NCBI GenBank assembly: GCA_050174775.1
Contig: JBFXJP010000001.1
Coordinates: 62,001 to 126,000 of the forward strand
Source of the DNA: CAYPGJ01 sp050174775
Lineage (GTDB): Bacteria; Planctomycetota; Phycisphaerae; Phycisphaerales; UBA1924
Reading direction: 5' to 3'
Length of the DNA stretch: 64,000 nucleotides
A program made the translations under genes and the position numbers. The notes beneath the pieces were generated by a model. The model made no database searches. It was not told the DNA's origin and saw nothing but the letters and a program-made list of their open reading frames with translations. The first letter of the stretch is position 1. Every line of letters starts with the position of its first letter. This document shows positions 42,675-51,369 of this stretch, one piece after another.

Positions 42675-43738
42675 ATCAGACCTCCGCCATCGTCCGAACG
42701 TTCTCCCGCCGCACGCGCGGCTTCACGCTCATCGAGCTGCTCGTGGTGATCTCGATCATCGCGCTGCTGATCGGCATCCTGCTGCCCACGGTGGGGACGG
42801 CGTACCGGCATGCCGCGACGACGGTGTGCCTGGCGCGTCAGCGCCAGCTCGTGTCGGGGATGCTGGCGTGGTCGATGTCGAACAAGGATCAGATCCCGGG
42901 GATCAACACCTCTGGGTTCCAGATCAGCAACATGACGAACACGGCGGACGCGGTGCGTCTGGCGTCGGAGCGGTCGGAGACGCCGACGCAGACGCTGGAC
43001 TGGATCTCGCCGTCGATCGGTGATTCTCTGCCGTACGGTCGCACCGACCGCCTGTTCGCGATCCTGTCGACGCACCGCTGCCCCTCCCAGAAGGAGCGTG
43101 TGCCGGTGTGGACGGGCTCTTCGGACGCCGGGACGGCCGAGGCGGTGAGCATGGTGGAGCGGGGTGAGGATCAGCCGTACGCGACGTCGTACCTGATGCC
43201 GATCGTGTGGCAGCTCTACGGGATCTCGGAGAACGTGGCCACGGGCGGGCTTGGGAGCCTGAACGTGGTTCGGTGGGGCTACACGGGCGCGTACCGCGGG
43301 ACGGCAGTGCCGCCCTCGTCGTACTCGCCGCTGATGCAGCGGGTGGGCGAGCCGCAGCGGAAGATCGCGTTCGCGGACGGGTTCCGGTTCTTCGATCAGA
43401 CGCTGAACTTCGCGGACGTGGACTGCCGCATCAATATCAATCCGACGACGTCGTCGCCGGGCGCGCTGGGCGCGTTCGCTTCGTCCGGTCCGATCTTCGC
43501 GCGGGAGCGTTCGTACGGCTCGAAGCTGGACACGCAGAAGCGCAACGTCCGTCTGTCGTACCGGCATGACGGGCGCATGAACGCGGCGTTCTTCGACGGG
43601 CACGCGGAGACGCTGACGGAGAAGCAGTCGCGCAATCCGACGTACTGGTACCCGACGGGGAGCAAGCTGGGGTCGAACGCGGCAGACATCGAGCCGGAGA
43701 CACTCAACTACTTCCAGGCCGGCGCCGCGATCGATTGA
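42671..43738 (+). CDS. Prepilin-type N-terminal cleavage/methylation protein (planctomycete pseudopilin type)
   Basis: 355 residues. The prepilin signal is RRTRGFTLIELLVVISIIAL, cleaved by the prepilin peptidase between Gly and Phe near residue 17, followed by the hydrophobic helix that packs into a pilus or pseudopilus. The C-terminal part has SYRHDGRMNAAFFDGHAETL, matching the H-x9-DG motif that many planctomycete pseudopilin-like proteins carry. It is coupled by ATGA to the preceding small gene. No secretion ATPase or platform gene is present. Confidence 0.92.
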   Translation: MNQTSAIVRTFSRRTRGFTLIELLVVISIIALLIGILLPTVGTAYRHAATTVCLARQRQLVSGMLAWSMSNKDQIPGINTSGFQISNMTNTADAVRLASERSETPTQTLDWISPSIGDSLPYGRTDRLFAILSTHRCPSQKERVPVWTGSSDAGTAEAVSMVERGEDQPYATSYLMPIVWQLYGISENVATGGLGSLNVVRWGYTGAYRGTAVPPSSYSPLMQRVGEPQRKIAFADGFRFFDQTLNFADVDCRININPTTSSPGALGAFASSGPIFARERSYGSKLDTQKRNVRLSYRHDGRMNAAFFDGHAETLTEKQSRNPTYWYPTGSKLGSNAADIEPETLNYFQAGAAID

Positions 43739-43790
43739 TATCGGATCACGCACAGAGAACACCGCAACGCCACACAGGAGAGACAGAGAG

Positions 43791-45752
43791 ATGAACCGCA
43801 CGAAGCAGGCCGTTTCCATCCTTGCGCTGCTGGCCCTGGCCGGCGGCGCGTCCGCGGCGCCGTACGACACGACGGGGCAGGCGGGCAGGTACGACGTGAC
43901 GAAGGCCGCGACGAAGGTGCGCGGCAATGGCGGCACGTTCGACTCGGTGAAGGTGTGGGTCCCCGTGATCCTCGACCGTGACGACTCGTCGTTCAACTCG
44001 CCGGTGGCGGGCCTGGACGGGCAGGGCAACCCGGTGGGGGCGTTCACGACGTTCACCCCGACGGGGATCAACCTGGCGACGTCGATCCGGGTGGTGGGCT
44101 CGTTCGGGACGACGGACGCGGCGTGGCCGAACGCGGGCCCGGGCGGCTCGTCGGTGAACGTGTTCCTCTCGGAGGGCGCGAACAACCGCTCGAACTCGTT
44201 CGGCGCGCTGACGTCGGACCTCACCGCGGTGTGGCGTGCGAACTTCGTGTCGGGCGTGACGAACAACCTCGAGTACCAGACGCTCCCGCTCAACGTGAAT
44301 TCCCCGACGCCCTCCTCGGGCACGTCGAAGGTGTTCGATCCGTTCGCGCCGGGGATCGATGCGACGGCCGGCGGCTCGGTGTTCCTGGGCGCTCCGGGCG
44401 CCGCGAAGCACGGCGTGACGCTGTACACGGGCGCGACGATGTTCGACGGGAGCACGGGCGTGTGCCCGGTGGGCACGGCCGTGTACACCGGCAACAACAA
44501 CAACCCGCTCGCTCCGGTGGGCACGTGGACGCAGGTGGGCTCACCGCTCCCGAACGGCGCCACCGCTGATCAGGTGCGCCAGACCCAGCCCGCGCTCGCG
44601 GTCGTCACGCAGTGCAACGGCTCCGGCGTGCCCATGGTGGCGTTCGGCGTGGGCTTCTCGGGCGGCTCGCTCTCGGGCGGCTCGGCTCGCCCGCAGTACA
44701 TCATTGTGGACCGTGTGGACAGCGGGACGTACAGCAACGGCTTCGCGTTCATCGACGCGGACGGCGACAACAACCTCGCCACGACGCTCAACGATCGTCG
44801 GTTCGTTTCGACCCAGGCCACGGGCGGCGGCTCGGGTCCGTTCACGGGGAATCAGTTCAGCATCAACGCCAAGGGCCAGGTGGCCGTGGTATGGGAGGAC
44901 CGCACGAGCTTCCCGTTCGTGTACGAGGTCCGCGTGTACGACCCGATGTTCGACGGGCAGTGCAACATCACGGGCTACTCGGCGCCGCGCGTCATCGCAC
45001 GGACCGGCCAGGACGGCATCGCGCCGATCGTGCAGAACACGATCTACGTGAACAACGGCGGGACGGGCTCGGTGGTCTCGTCGACGTTAGTGCCGGTCTC
45101 GGGCGTGGGCATCGACGACGACGGCAACGTTGCGTTCACCGCTGTGACGGAGGTGTTCGAGGAGACGCGCACGGTGACGAACCCGGTCGGGCAGCCCCCG
45201 GCCACGGGCATGGGCCCTGTCCTGCTCAACACGACGAACACGCTGTTCTTCTACGACGCCGCGGGCAACTCGCTGCACGCGGTGCTCAAGGGCGGCCAGA
45301 GCGGCGACACGCTCGCGAACGTGACGTCGGGTCAGCCGGCGATCTCCATGGGCTTCTTCCCGGTGGACAACGCGACAGACTCGTTCATGGCGCAGTCAAT
45401 CTCGGACACGGGCAAGGTGATGGCCGTGGTGTTCCGCTCCGGCGGCGACGAGAACGGGGTCGACCTCGACGGGGACGGCTTCGCCGACAAGGGCGGCATC
45501 CTGAACCCGAACACGGCGAGCGAGCGCGCGGTGCGCGGCATCGCGCTGGTGAAGATGGGCAACGCGACGCAGACGCCCTGCCCGGGCGACGCCAACGGCG
45601 ACCGCATGGTCAATTTCCTCGACCTGAACATCGTGCTCTCGTTCTTCGGCCAGACGGTGACGGCCGGCACGAACGGCGACCTGGACAACAACGGCGTCGT
45701 CAACTTCCTCGACCTGAACATCGTGCTCTCGTTCTTCGGTCAGAACTGCTGA
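43791..45752 (+). CDS. Exported protein with C-terminal GC-type dockerin-like domain
   Basis: 653 residues with a signal peptide (SILALLALAGGASAA). The long central part is beta-rich with asparagine/glycine-rich loops, several DxDxDG-type acidic loops (DADGDNN, DLDGDGFAD), and no recognised enzyme motif. The C-terminus carries two calcium-loop repeats, CPGDANGDRMVNFLDLN and GDLDNNGVVNFLDLN, each followed by IVLSFFGQ. These resemble type I dockerin half-repeats. Role unknown; surface-associated is likely. First of four genes on this strand with short gaps. Confidence 0.87.
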   Translation: MNRTKQAVSILALLALAGGASAAPYDTTGQAGRYDVTKAATKVRGNGGTFDSVKVWVPVILDRDDSSFNSPVAGLDGQGNPVGAFTTFTPTGINLATSIRVVGSFGTTDAAWPNAGPGGSSVNVFLSEGANNRSNSFGALTSDLTAVWRANFVSGVTNNLEYQTLPLNVNSPTPSSGTSKVFDPFAPGIDATAGGSVFLGAPGAAKHGVTLYTGATMFDGSTGVCPVGTAVYTGNNNNPLAPVGTWTQVGSPLPNGATADQVRQTQPALAVVTQCNGSGVPMVAFGVGFSGGSLSGGSARPQYIIVDRVDSGTYSNGFAFIDADGDNNLATTLNDRRFVSTQATGGGSGPFTGNQFSINAKGQVAVVWEDRTSFPFVYEVRVYDPMFDGQCNITGYSAPRVIARTGQDGIAPIVQNTIYVNNGGTGSVVSSTLVPVSGVGIDDDGNVAFTAVTEVFEETRTVTNPVGQPPATGMGPVLLNTTNTLFFYDAAGNSLHAVLKGGQSGDTLANVTSGQPAISMGFFPVDNATDSFMAQSISDTGKVMAVVFRSGGDENGVDLDGDGFADKGGILNPNTASERAVRGIALVKMGNATQTPCPGDANGDRMVNFLDLNIVLSFFGQTVTAGTNGDLDNNGVVNFLDLNIVLSFFGQNC

Positions 45753-45841
45753 TCGGAACGGAACGCTGAGGTCATACACTCGCGGGGCGGCGGGCTGATC
45801 CCCGTCGCCCCGTTTTCCGACAACCACGAGAGATCCCACGC

Positions 45842-46999
45842 ATGCGTCGATTCGTCACCCTCGCTCTTCTCCCGCTCCTTGCCGCTCCGCTCGCACACGC
45901 GGCGGTGCCGATCCGCATCGTCACGCTCAACGTGCTGCAGAGCATCGGGGCGCCCGGCTCGTCGGATTCGACGGCCACGGGCAAGTTCCTCACGACGCTG
46001 GACCTTGACGGTGGGGGGCCCAACTCGGGGCTCAACCCGGACATCGTCGCGCTGCAGGAGTGCATCAATTCGCGCTACAGTGAGGTGCTGGCCTTCCGCG
46101 ACACGTATCTGCCGGGCTATTCCGCCGTGCGAGTCAACCAGTTCGACGCGGGCGGGCTGCACGCGGCCATCCTGTACCGGCCGGGGATCAATTTCGTCGA
46201 CGCGGACGAGATCCACGTGGGCGGGCCGAGGAATCTGCAGCGGCTCACGCTGCAGGTGGACGGCGCCGATCGGCTGCTGACGATCTACAACGCGCACTTC
46301 AAGGCCGGCTCCTCCTCGTCCGACCGCTCGCAGCGCACGCTCAACGCGCAGAACAGCGGCATCCAGATCTGGATGGACAACAACCTCGGGCTGGACCTGA
46401 ACGACGACAGCGTGCGCGAGACCCCCGCGGGCCACGCGATCTTCGTCGGCGACTTCAACTCGAACAACAACGGCGACGGCACCATCACCGGCGTCTTCAC
46501 CAACGTGAATAACGGGCAGCCCACCGGCATCCTGAACCTTCCCGTCGAGTCGCTGAACGGGCGGAACATCGGTGGCTCGCCCCTGCTCGTGACGTTCCCG
46601 GCGTCGGGCTCGCGCTACGACTACGTGTGCCTCTCGCCCGAGCTGGCGGCGCCCTTCGACGTCGATCACAACGGCTTCTTCTCGCAGGACGAGCTGAACG
46701 CGATGGGGTTCGTCTACTACTCGGGGGACGATGCGGGCCGCCTCTCCAATGGAGACAGCGTGGCCACGTCCCTCGCGTCGGACCACCGGCCCGTCGTGTT
46801 CGACATCGTCCTCCCCGCGCCCTGCCCGGGCGACACGAACGGCGACCGTGTCGTCAACTTCCTCGACCTCAACAACATCCTCGGCATGTTCGGCCAGACG
46901 GGCATGACCCTCCAGGCCGACGTCAATCGTGACGGCGCCGTGAACTTCCTCGACCTGAACATCATGCTCGGCTCCTTCGGCGTGACGTGCCCGGAGTAA
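45842..46999 (+). CDS. Exported endonuclease/exonuclease/phosphatase-fold enzyme with dockerin-like tail
   Basis: 385 residues with a signal peptide (ALLPLLAAPLAHAAV). The EEP fold motifs are VTLNVLQS near residue 25, the catalytic glutamate in ALQECIN near 72, the histidine in YNAHFK near 149, GDFNSN near 203, and SDHRPVVF near 313. After the enzyme domain come two dockerin-like repeats, CPGDTNGDRVVNFLDLN and ADVNRDGAVNFLDLN. It could be a nuclease or phosphodiesterase. The tag would hold it on the cell surface or on a scaffold. It is followed after four bases by a second EEP gene. Confidence 0.89.
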   Translation: MRRFVTLALLPLLAAPLAHAAVPIRIVTLNVLQSIGAPGSSDSTATGKFLTTLDLDGGGPNSGLNPDIVALQECINSRYSEVLAFRDTYLPGYSAVRVNQFDAGGLHAAILYRPGINFVDADEIHVGGPRNLQRLTLQVDGADRLLTIYNAHFKAGSSSSDRSQRTLNAQNSGIQIWMDNNLGLDLNDDSVRETPAGHAIFVGDFNSNNNGDGTITGVFTNVNNGQPTGILNLPVESLNGRNIGGSPLLVTFPASGSRYDYVCLSPELAAPFDVDHNGFFSQDELNAMGFVYYSGDDAGRLSNGDSVATSLASDHRPVVFDIVLPAPCPGDTNGDRVVNFLDLNNILGMFGQTGMTLQADVNRDGAVNFLDLNIMLGSFGVTCPE

Positions 47000-47003
47000 G
47001 CCG

Positions 47004-48173
47004 ATGCGGCTCGCACGCGCGATCCTGCTGCCGGCGGTCGTGCTCGGAGCGCTGAGCCACGCACGCGCCGATCGGGTGCGTGTCGCGACGTACAACGTGC
47101 ACGACGTTCGCGCGGCCGACGTCGCGGACGGCTCGAACGCGCGCCTCCGTTCGCTCGCGCTCGTGATCCAGACGATCTGTCCGGACGTGCTCTTCCTCAA
47201 CGAGATCGAGACGAACCCCCAGAAGCCGCGCGAGAACGCGGAGCGGTTCGCGGAGCATTACCTGGCCGTTCCGCAGGGGGAGGGGCTGCCCGCGCTGCGG
47301 TACCGGGTGTACGCGGCGCCGGTGAACACGGGCGTCCACTCCGGCTTCGATCTCGACTGTGACGGGCAGGCCGATCCGAGGGCCGAGGGGCGGAAGTACG
47401 GCGGTGATTGCCTCGGGTACGGGGAGTTTCCGGGGCAGTACGGGATGGCGCTCCTGGTGCGCGAAGGGCTGAGGATCGACGTCGATCGTGTGCGCACGTT
47501 CCGAGACTTTCTCTGGAAAGACATGCCGGGCGCGCTGCTCCCGACCACGGGGCCGGGCTCGACAGAGGGGTGGTACTCCGACGATGCGCTTGGCGTGTTC
47601 CCGCTCTCGTCGAAGTCCCACTGGGATGTGCCGGTGGTCCTTGAGGACGGCGGCGTGCTGCACGTGCTGTGCTCGCATCCGACACCTCCGGTGTTCGACG
47701 GCCCGGAGGACCGCAACGGCAAGCGCAACCACGACGAGATCCGCTTCTGGAGGGAGTATCTGTGGAAGGCTTCCTGGATCCGTGACGACGCGGGCAGGAC
47801 AGGGGCGCTGGCTCCGGACGCGCACGCGGTGATCGTCGGTGATCTCAACGCGGACCCGCACGCCGGGGATTCGCTGAACGACCCGATCGGCTCCTGGCTG
47901 CTGGATTGCCCGCGCGTGTCCACAGCGGAGCCGCCCAGGAGCGCGACGCCGGTGGAGCGGCTCGACGACACGGACACCTCGTCGTTCCGGCTGCGCGTGG
48001 ATTACGTGCTGCCCACGGCCGGCGTGCGCGTGATCGCGTCGGGTGTGTGGCGGTCGAACGCGGACAACCCGCCGGGTGTCGGCGCGGCGCCGAGCGTGCC
48101 GGAAAAGCCCCCGTCGGATCATTTCCCGGTCTGGGCGGACCTCGACGTGCCCGCGCCTCGTCCGAGCCGCTAA
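47004..48173 (+). CDS. Exported endonuclease/exonuclease/phosphatase-fold enzyme (second of three)
   Basis: 389 residues with a signal peptide (AILLPAVVLGALSHARA). EEP motifs are VATYNVHDV near 30, FLNEIET near 68, CSHPTPP near 221, VIVGDLNADP near 276, and PSDHFPVWADL near 372. There is no dockerin-like tail. It starts four bases after the first EEP gene and ends before a third, so the three are one transcript. An unusual aspartate-rich insertion, LDCDGQADPRAEG, lies near residue 115. Confidence 0.88.
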   Translation: MRLARAILLPAVVLGALSHARADRVRVATYNVHDVRAADVADGSNARLRSLALVIQTICPDVLFLNEIETNPQKPRENAERFAEHYLAVPQGEGLPALRYRVYAAPVNTGVHSGFDLDCDGQADPRAEGRKYGGDCLGYGEFPGQYGMALLVREGLRIDVDRVRTFRDFLWKDMPGALLPTTGPGSTEGWYSDDALGVFPLSSKSHWDVPVVLEDGGVLHVLCSHPTPPVFDGPEDRNGKRNHDEIRFWREYLWKASWIRDDAGRTGALAPDAHAVIVGDLNADPHAGDSLNDPIGSWLLDCPRVSTAEPPRSATPVERLDDTDTSSFRLRVDYVLPTAGVRVIASGVWRSNADNPPGVGAAPSVPEKPPSDHFPVWADLDVPAPRPSR

Positions 48174-48209
48174 CCTCCTCGGATCATGACCAACGCAAGG
48201 ACCCGTCCG

Positions 48210-49214
48210 ATGACACGCACCGCCCTCTCGCTCGTGTGGCTCCTCTCGTGCGTCTGTCTCGCTCGCGCGGAGGCTCCGAGGCTCGGCCGCGCGGACGCGC
48301 CGGCCAAGCAGCCCGGCGCCGTGCGACTCGCCACCTACAACCTGCTCAACCTCTTCGACGACAAGGACGACCCCTCCCTGAGCGGGAACGAGGACGACAT
48401 GTCCTCGGTGAAGCAGGAGAGCGAGAAGAAGGGCCTCAGCGCGGCCATCCGCCGTCTCGACGCGGACATCCTGGCACTGCAGGAGATCGAGTCTTACGAC
48501 GCGCTCATCGAGTTCCGCGAGCAGCACCTCAAGGGGCTGGGGTACGACCACGTCGTGTCCATCGACGTCGGTGCGGAGCGCGGCATCGAGCAGGCCGTGC
48601 TCTCCCGTTTCCCGGTCAAGGAGGCCGTGGTCTGGCCGGTGATCTCGCTTCACGGCGTACACCCGGAGAAGTACGGCAACGAGCCGAACCGCTACGCGGG
48701 CCAGCCGCTCGACTGCCGGCGCTCGCCCTTGCGTGTGACGATCGATGTTCCCTCGAAGGACGGCTCGGCGCCGTACACGCTCACGCTCTTTGTCGTGCAC
48801 CACAAATCGGGGCGATACAACAACTACTGGCGCGAGGCCGAGGCGGCGAAGTTCGTCGAGATGATCGCGGACCTCGAGAAGGCCGACCCGTCGCGCAACA
48901 TCGCGATCCTGGGGGATTTCAACGCGCTGGAGATCGACGCGTCGGTGCAGACGTACTTCTCGCACGGGATGACGGACGTGCTGGCGCCGCGGAAGGCGCG
49001 CGACCCGCTGACGACCACGCACGAGTCGGGGCGCGCCATCGACTTCATCCTGGTGAACCCGGCGTTCCTGAAGGAGATCGTGCCGTCGAGCGCGTTCGTG
49101 CTGGGCACGCCGGTGCGCCCCGAGGGGGCGGACTACCGCACGACCCCGGCGCCCGAAGGCTTCGCGTCGGACCACCTGCCGGTGGCCGTGGACTTCCTCC
49201 CGCGCGACAACTGA
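48210..49214 (+). CDS. Exported endonuclease/exonuclease/phosphatase-fold enzyme (third of three)
   Basis: 334 residues from the ATG at 48210, which puts a signal peptide (ALSLVWLLSCVCLARA) at the N-terminus and has AAGGA upstream. An in-frame ATG at 48186 adds eight residues. EEP motifs are LATYNLLNLFDD near 38, ALQEIESYD near 90, VHHKSGRYNNYWR near 197, LGDFNALE near 235, and ASDHLPVAVDF near 317. A lysine-rich insertion (VKQESEKKG) is near residue 68. It is closest in length to bacterial EEP phosphodiesterases. Substrate unknown. Confidence 0.88.
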   Translation: MTRTALSLVWLLSCVCLARAEAPRLGRADAPAKQPGAVRLATYNLLNLFDDKDDPSLSGNEDDMSSVKQESEKKGLSAAIRRLDADILALQEIESYDALIEFREQHLKGLGYDHVVSIDVGAERGIEQAVLSRFPVKEAVVWPVISLHGVHPEKYGNEPNRYAGQPLDCRRSPLRVTIDVPSKDGSAPYTLTLFVVHHKSGRYNNYWREAEAAKFVEMIADLEKADPSRNIAILGDFNALEIDASVQTYFSHGMTDVLAPRKARDPLTTTHESGRAIDFILVNPAFLKEIVPSSAFVLGTPVRPEGADYRTTPAPEGFASDHLPVAVDFLPRDN

Positions 49215-49270
49215 GGCCCGCCACAGCATCGCTCGTTGGGGGGTCGTGAGTCGGGTACGCTCCCGCCCGT

Positions 49271-50377
49271 ATGCCCGACGGCGAACGGCTCATCTTCGGT
49301 TTTATGACGGGGACGTCGATCGACGCGCTGGACGGCTCTGCCGTGCGCGTGTCGTCGCGCGGGCTCGACATGCGCGCGACGCCCGTGCATCACGTTTCGC
49401 TGCCGCTGGGCGAGCTGGCGCCGAGGCTCCGCGCGTTTGCGTCGGACGCAGCCCTGGCCGCGCGCGACGTCGCCGCGCTGGCGCGCGACCTCGCGCTGCT
49501 GCACGTCGACGCGGCTCGCGAGCTCGAACAGGCATCGGGCCGGCCGACCCTCCTTGTTGCGCACGGCCAGACCGTGTTTCACGCCCCGCCGCTCTCGCTG
49601 CAGCTGTTCAGCCCCGCCCCGCTCGCGGCCGCGCTCAACGCCCCCGTCATCCATGATCTCCGCGCCGCGGACCTCGCGCTGGGCGGGCAGGGCGCCCCCA
49701 TCACCCCGCTGGCCGACTGGCTGCTCTTTCGTGATGCACGAGAGACGCGCGCCGTCGTCAACCTCGGGGGGTTCTGCAACGTGACGATCCTCCCCGCCGG
49801 CGGCGCACCGGACGATGTGCGCGGGTTCGACGTCTGCGCATGCAATCACGTGCTGGACGAGGTCGCACGGCGTTCGCTCCGAGCGCCGTACGACAAGGAC
49901 GGCGCCGCCGCGAGCGCGGGCTCGCCGCACGCCGAGGCCGCCGATCAGCTCGCCACGATCCTCACGCGCCAGGCTGCCGGCGGTCGTTCGCTCGGCACGG
50001 GCGACGAGGCCGCGACGTGGATCGAGCAGTGGGGGGGCGCCGTCGCGCGCCCCGAAGACCTCGCTGCCTCGGCCGTCGAAGGCGTGTCGCAGGTTATCGT
50101 GCAGGCGATCGGCGCCCACAACCCCGACCGGCTCATTGTTGCAGGAGGCGGCGCCCACAACCGGGCTCTGCTCAGTGCGCTCGCGCGCCACGCGGAGAGC
50201 CCCGTCACGCTGTCGGCCGACCTGGGCATCCCGGTGTCCCATCGAGAGTCCGTCTGCATCGCGCTGCTGGGCGGCTTGTGCGAGGACCGTGCGCCCATCA
50301 CACTTCCCGGGGTGACGCGAGTCCCCTCGCCCGCGCCGCTCTCCGGCTGTTTCACCCCGTCTCCTCGACCCGCATGA
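49271..50377 (+). CDS. anmK: Anhydro-N-acetylmuramic acid kinase
   Basis: Converts 1,6-anhydro-MurNAc from cell-wall turnover into MurNAc-6-phosphate with ATP and water. The 368 residues show the ATP-binding GFMTGTSIDALDG at residues 9-21, LVAHGQTVFH near 97, NLGGFCNVT near 165, and VAGGGAHN near 295. First gene of the recycling operon; the stop overlaps murQ by ATGA. It starts 57 bases after the third EEP gene, so it could also be read through from there. Confidence 0.94.
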   Translation: MPDGERLIFGFMTGTSIDALDGSAVRVSSRGLDMRATPVHHVSLPLGELAPRLRAFASDAALAARDVAALARDLALLHVDAARELEQASGRPTLLVAHGQTVFHAPPLSLQLFSPAPLAAALNAPVIHDLRAADLALGGQGAPITPLADWLLFRDARETRAVVNLGGFCNVTILPAGGAPDDVRGFDVCACNHVLDEVARRSLRAPYDKDGAAASAGSPHAEAADQLATILTRQAAGGRSLGTGDEAATWIEQWGGAVARPEDLAASAVEGVSQVIVQAIGAHNPDRLIVAGGGAHNRALLSALARHAESPVTLSADLGIPVSHRESVCIALLGGLCEDRAPITLPGVTRVPSPAPLSGCFTPSPRPA

Positions 50378-51282
50378 CCAACCACCCGCCCGATCGCGCC
50401 CACATCCACACCGAGCAGCGCAACCCGCGCTCGATGGGCCTCGACGCGCTCGCGATCCCCGAAATCGTCGCGCTCATCAACGAGGAGGACCGCGCCGTCC
50501 CCGACGCGCTCGCCAAGGCCGCGCCCGCGCTCTCCGCATTCATCAGCGACGTCGAGACGCGCATGCGCTCCCACGGCCGTCTCATCTACGTCGGCGCCGG
50601 CACGTCGGGCCGTCTCGGCGTGCTCGACGCCGCGGAGTGCCCGCCCACCTTCCAGACCCCCCCCGATCTCGTCATCGCGCTCATCGCCGGCGGCGACAGC
50701 GCGCTTCGCCGCTCTTCCGAGTCTCGCGAGGATGATCCACAGGGCGCTCTCTCCGAGCTCGAGAGCCTTAACCTCTCCCCCAACGACAGCGTTCTGGGCA
50801 TCGCGGCCGGCGGCACCACGCCCTACGTGCTCGGCGCACTCGCGCACGCGCGCGAGCGCTCCTCCCTGGCCGCGCTGCTCACCTGCACCGCGCTCCCCGA
50901 ACCCCCACCCCTCGACCACCTCATCACGCTGCACACCGGCCCCGAGGTGCTCACGGGCTCGACGCGCATGAAGGCCGGCACCGCCACCAAGCTCGCTCTC
51001 AACACCATCACCACCACGCTCATGGTGCGCCTGGGCAAGTGCTACGAGAACCTGATGGTCGATCTCCGCGCCTCCAACGACAAGCTGCGAGACCGCGCGG
51101 CCCGCATCATCTCCACCCTCACCGGCCTGCCCCGCGCCGAGGCCTTCGCCCTCCTCGACCGCGCGCAGGGGCACGTCAAGCCCGCCATCCTCATGCACCA
51201 CAAGAACCTCTCCTTCCACGAGGCGCTCGTCCGGCTCGAGGACTATCACGCAAACCTCCGCGCGGCCCTCGAAGCGCCCTGA
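50374..51282 (+). CDS. murQ: N-acetylmuramic acid 6-phosphate etherase
   Basis: Cleaves the lactyl ether of MurNAc-6-P to GlcNAc-6-P and D-lactate, the next step after AnmK. The 302 residues contain the SIS-domain motifs IYVGAGTSGRLGVLDAAECP near residue 70, a catalytic-region ESREDD near 113, GIAAGGTTPYV near 142, and the signature EVLTGSTRMKAGTATK near 191. Overlaps anmK by ATGA. Length is typical. Confidence 0.96.
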   Translation: MTNHPPDRAHIHTEQRNPRSMGLDALAIPEIVALINEEDRAVPDALAKAAPALSAFISDVETRMRSHGRLIYVGAGTSGRLGVLDAAECPPTFQTPPDLVIALIAGGDSALRRSSESREDDPQGALSELESLNLSPNDSVLGIAAGGTTPYVLGALAHARERSSLAALLTCTALPEPPPLDHLITLHTGPEVLTGSTRMKAGTATKLALNTITTTLMVRLGKCYENLMVDLRASNDKLRDRAARIISTLTGLPRAEAFALLDRAQGHVKPAILMHHKNLSFHEALVRLEDYHANLRAALEAP

Positions 51283-51369
51283 CCCACACCCAGACCGGGC
51301 CCCAGCCGCCCGCGCCCCGCGCCATTCCGCGCGTCCGCCGCCCCCTCCAGCCGATACCACTCTCCGACC

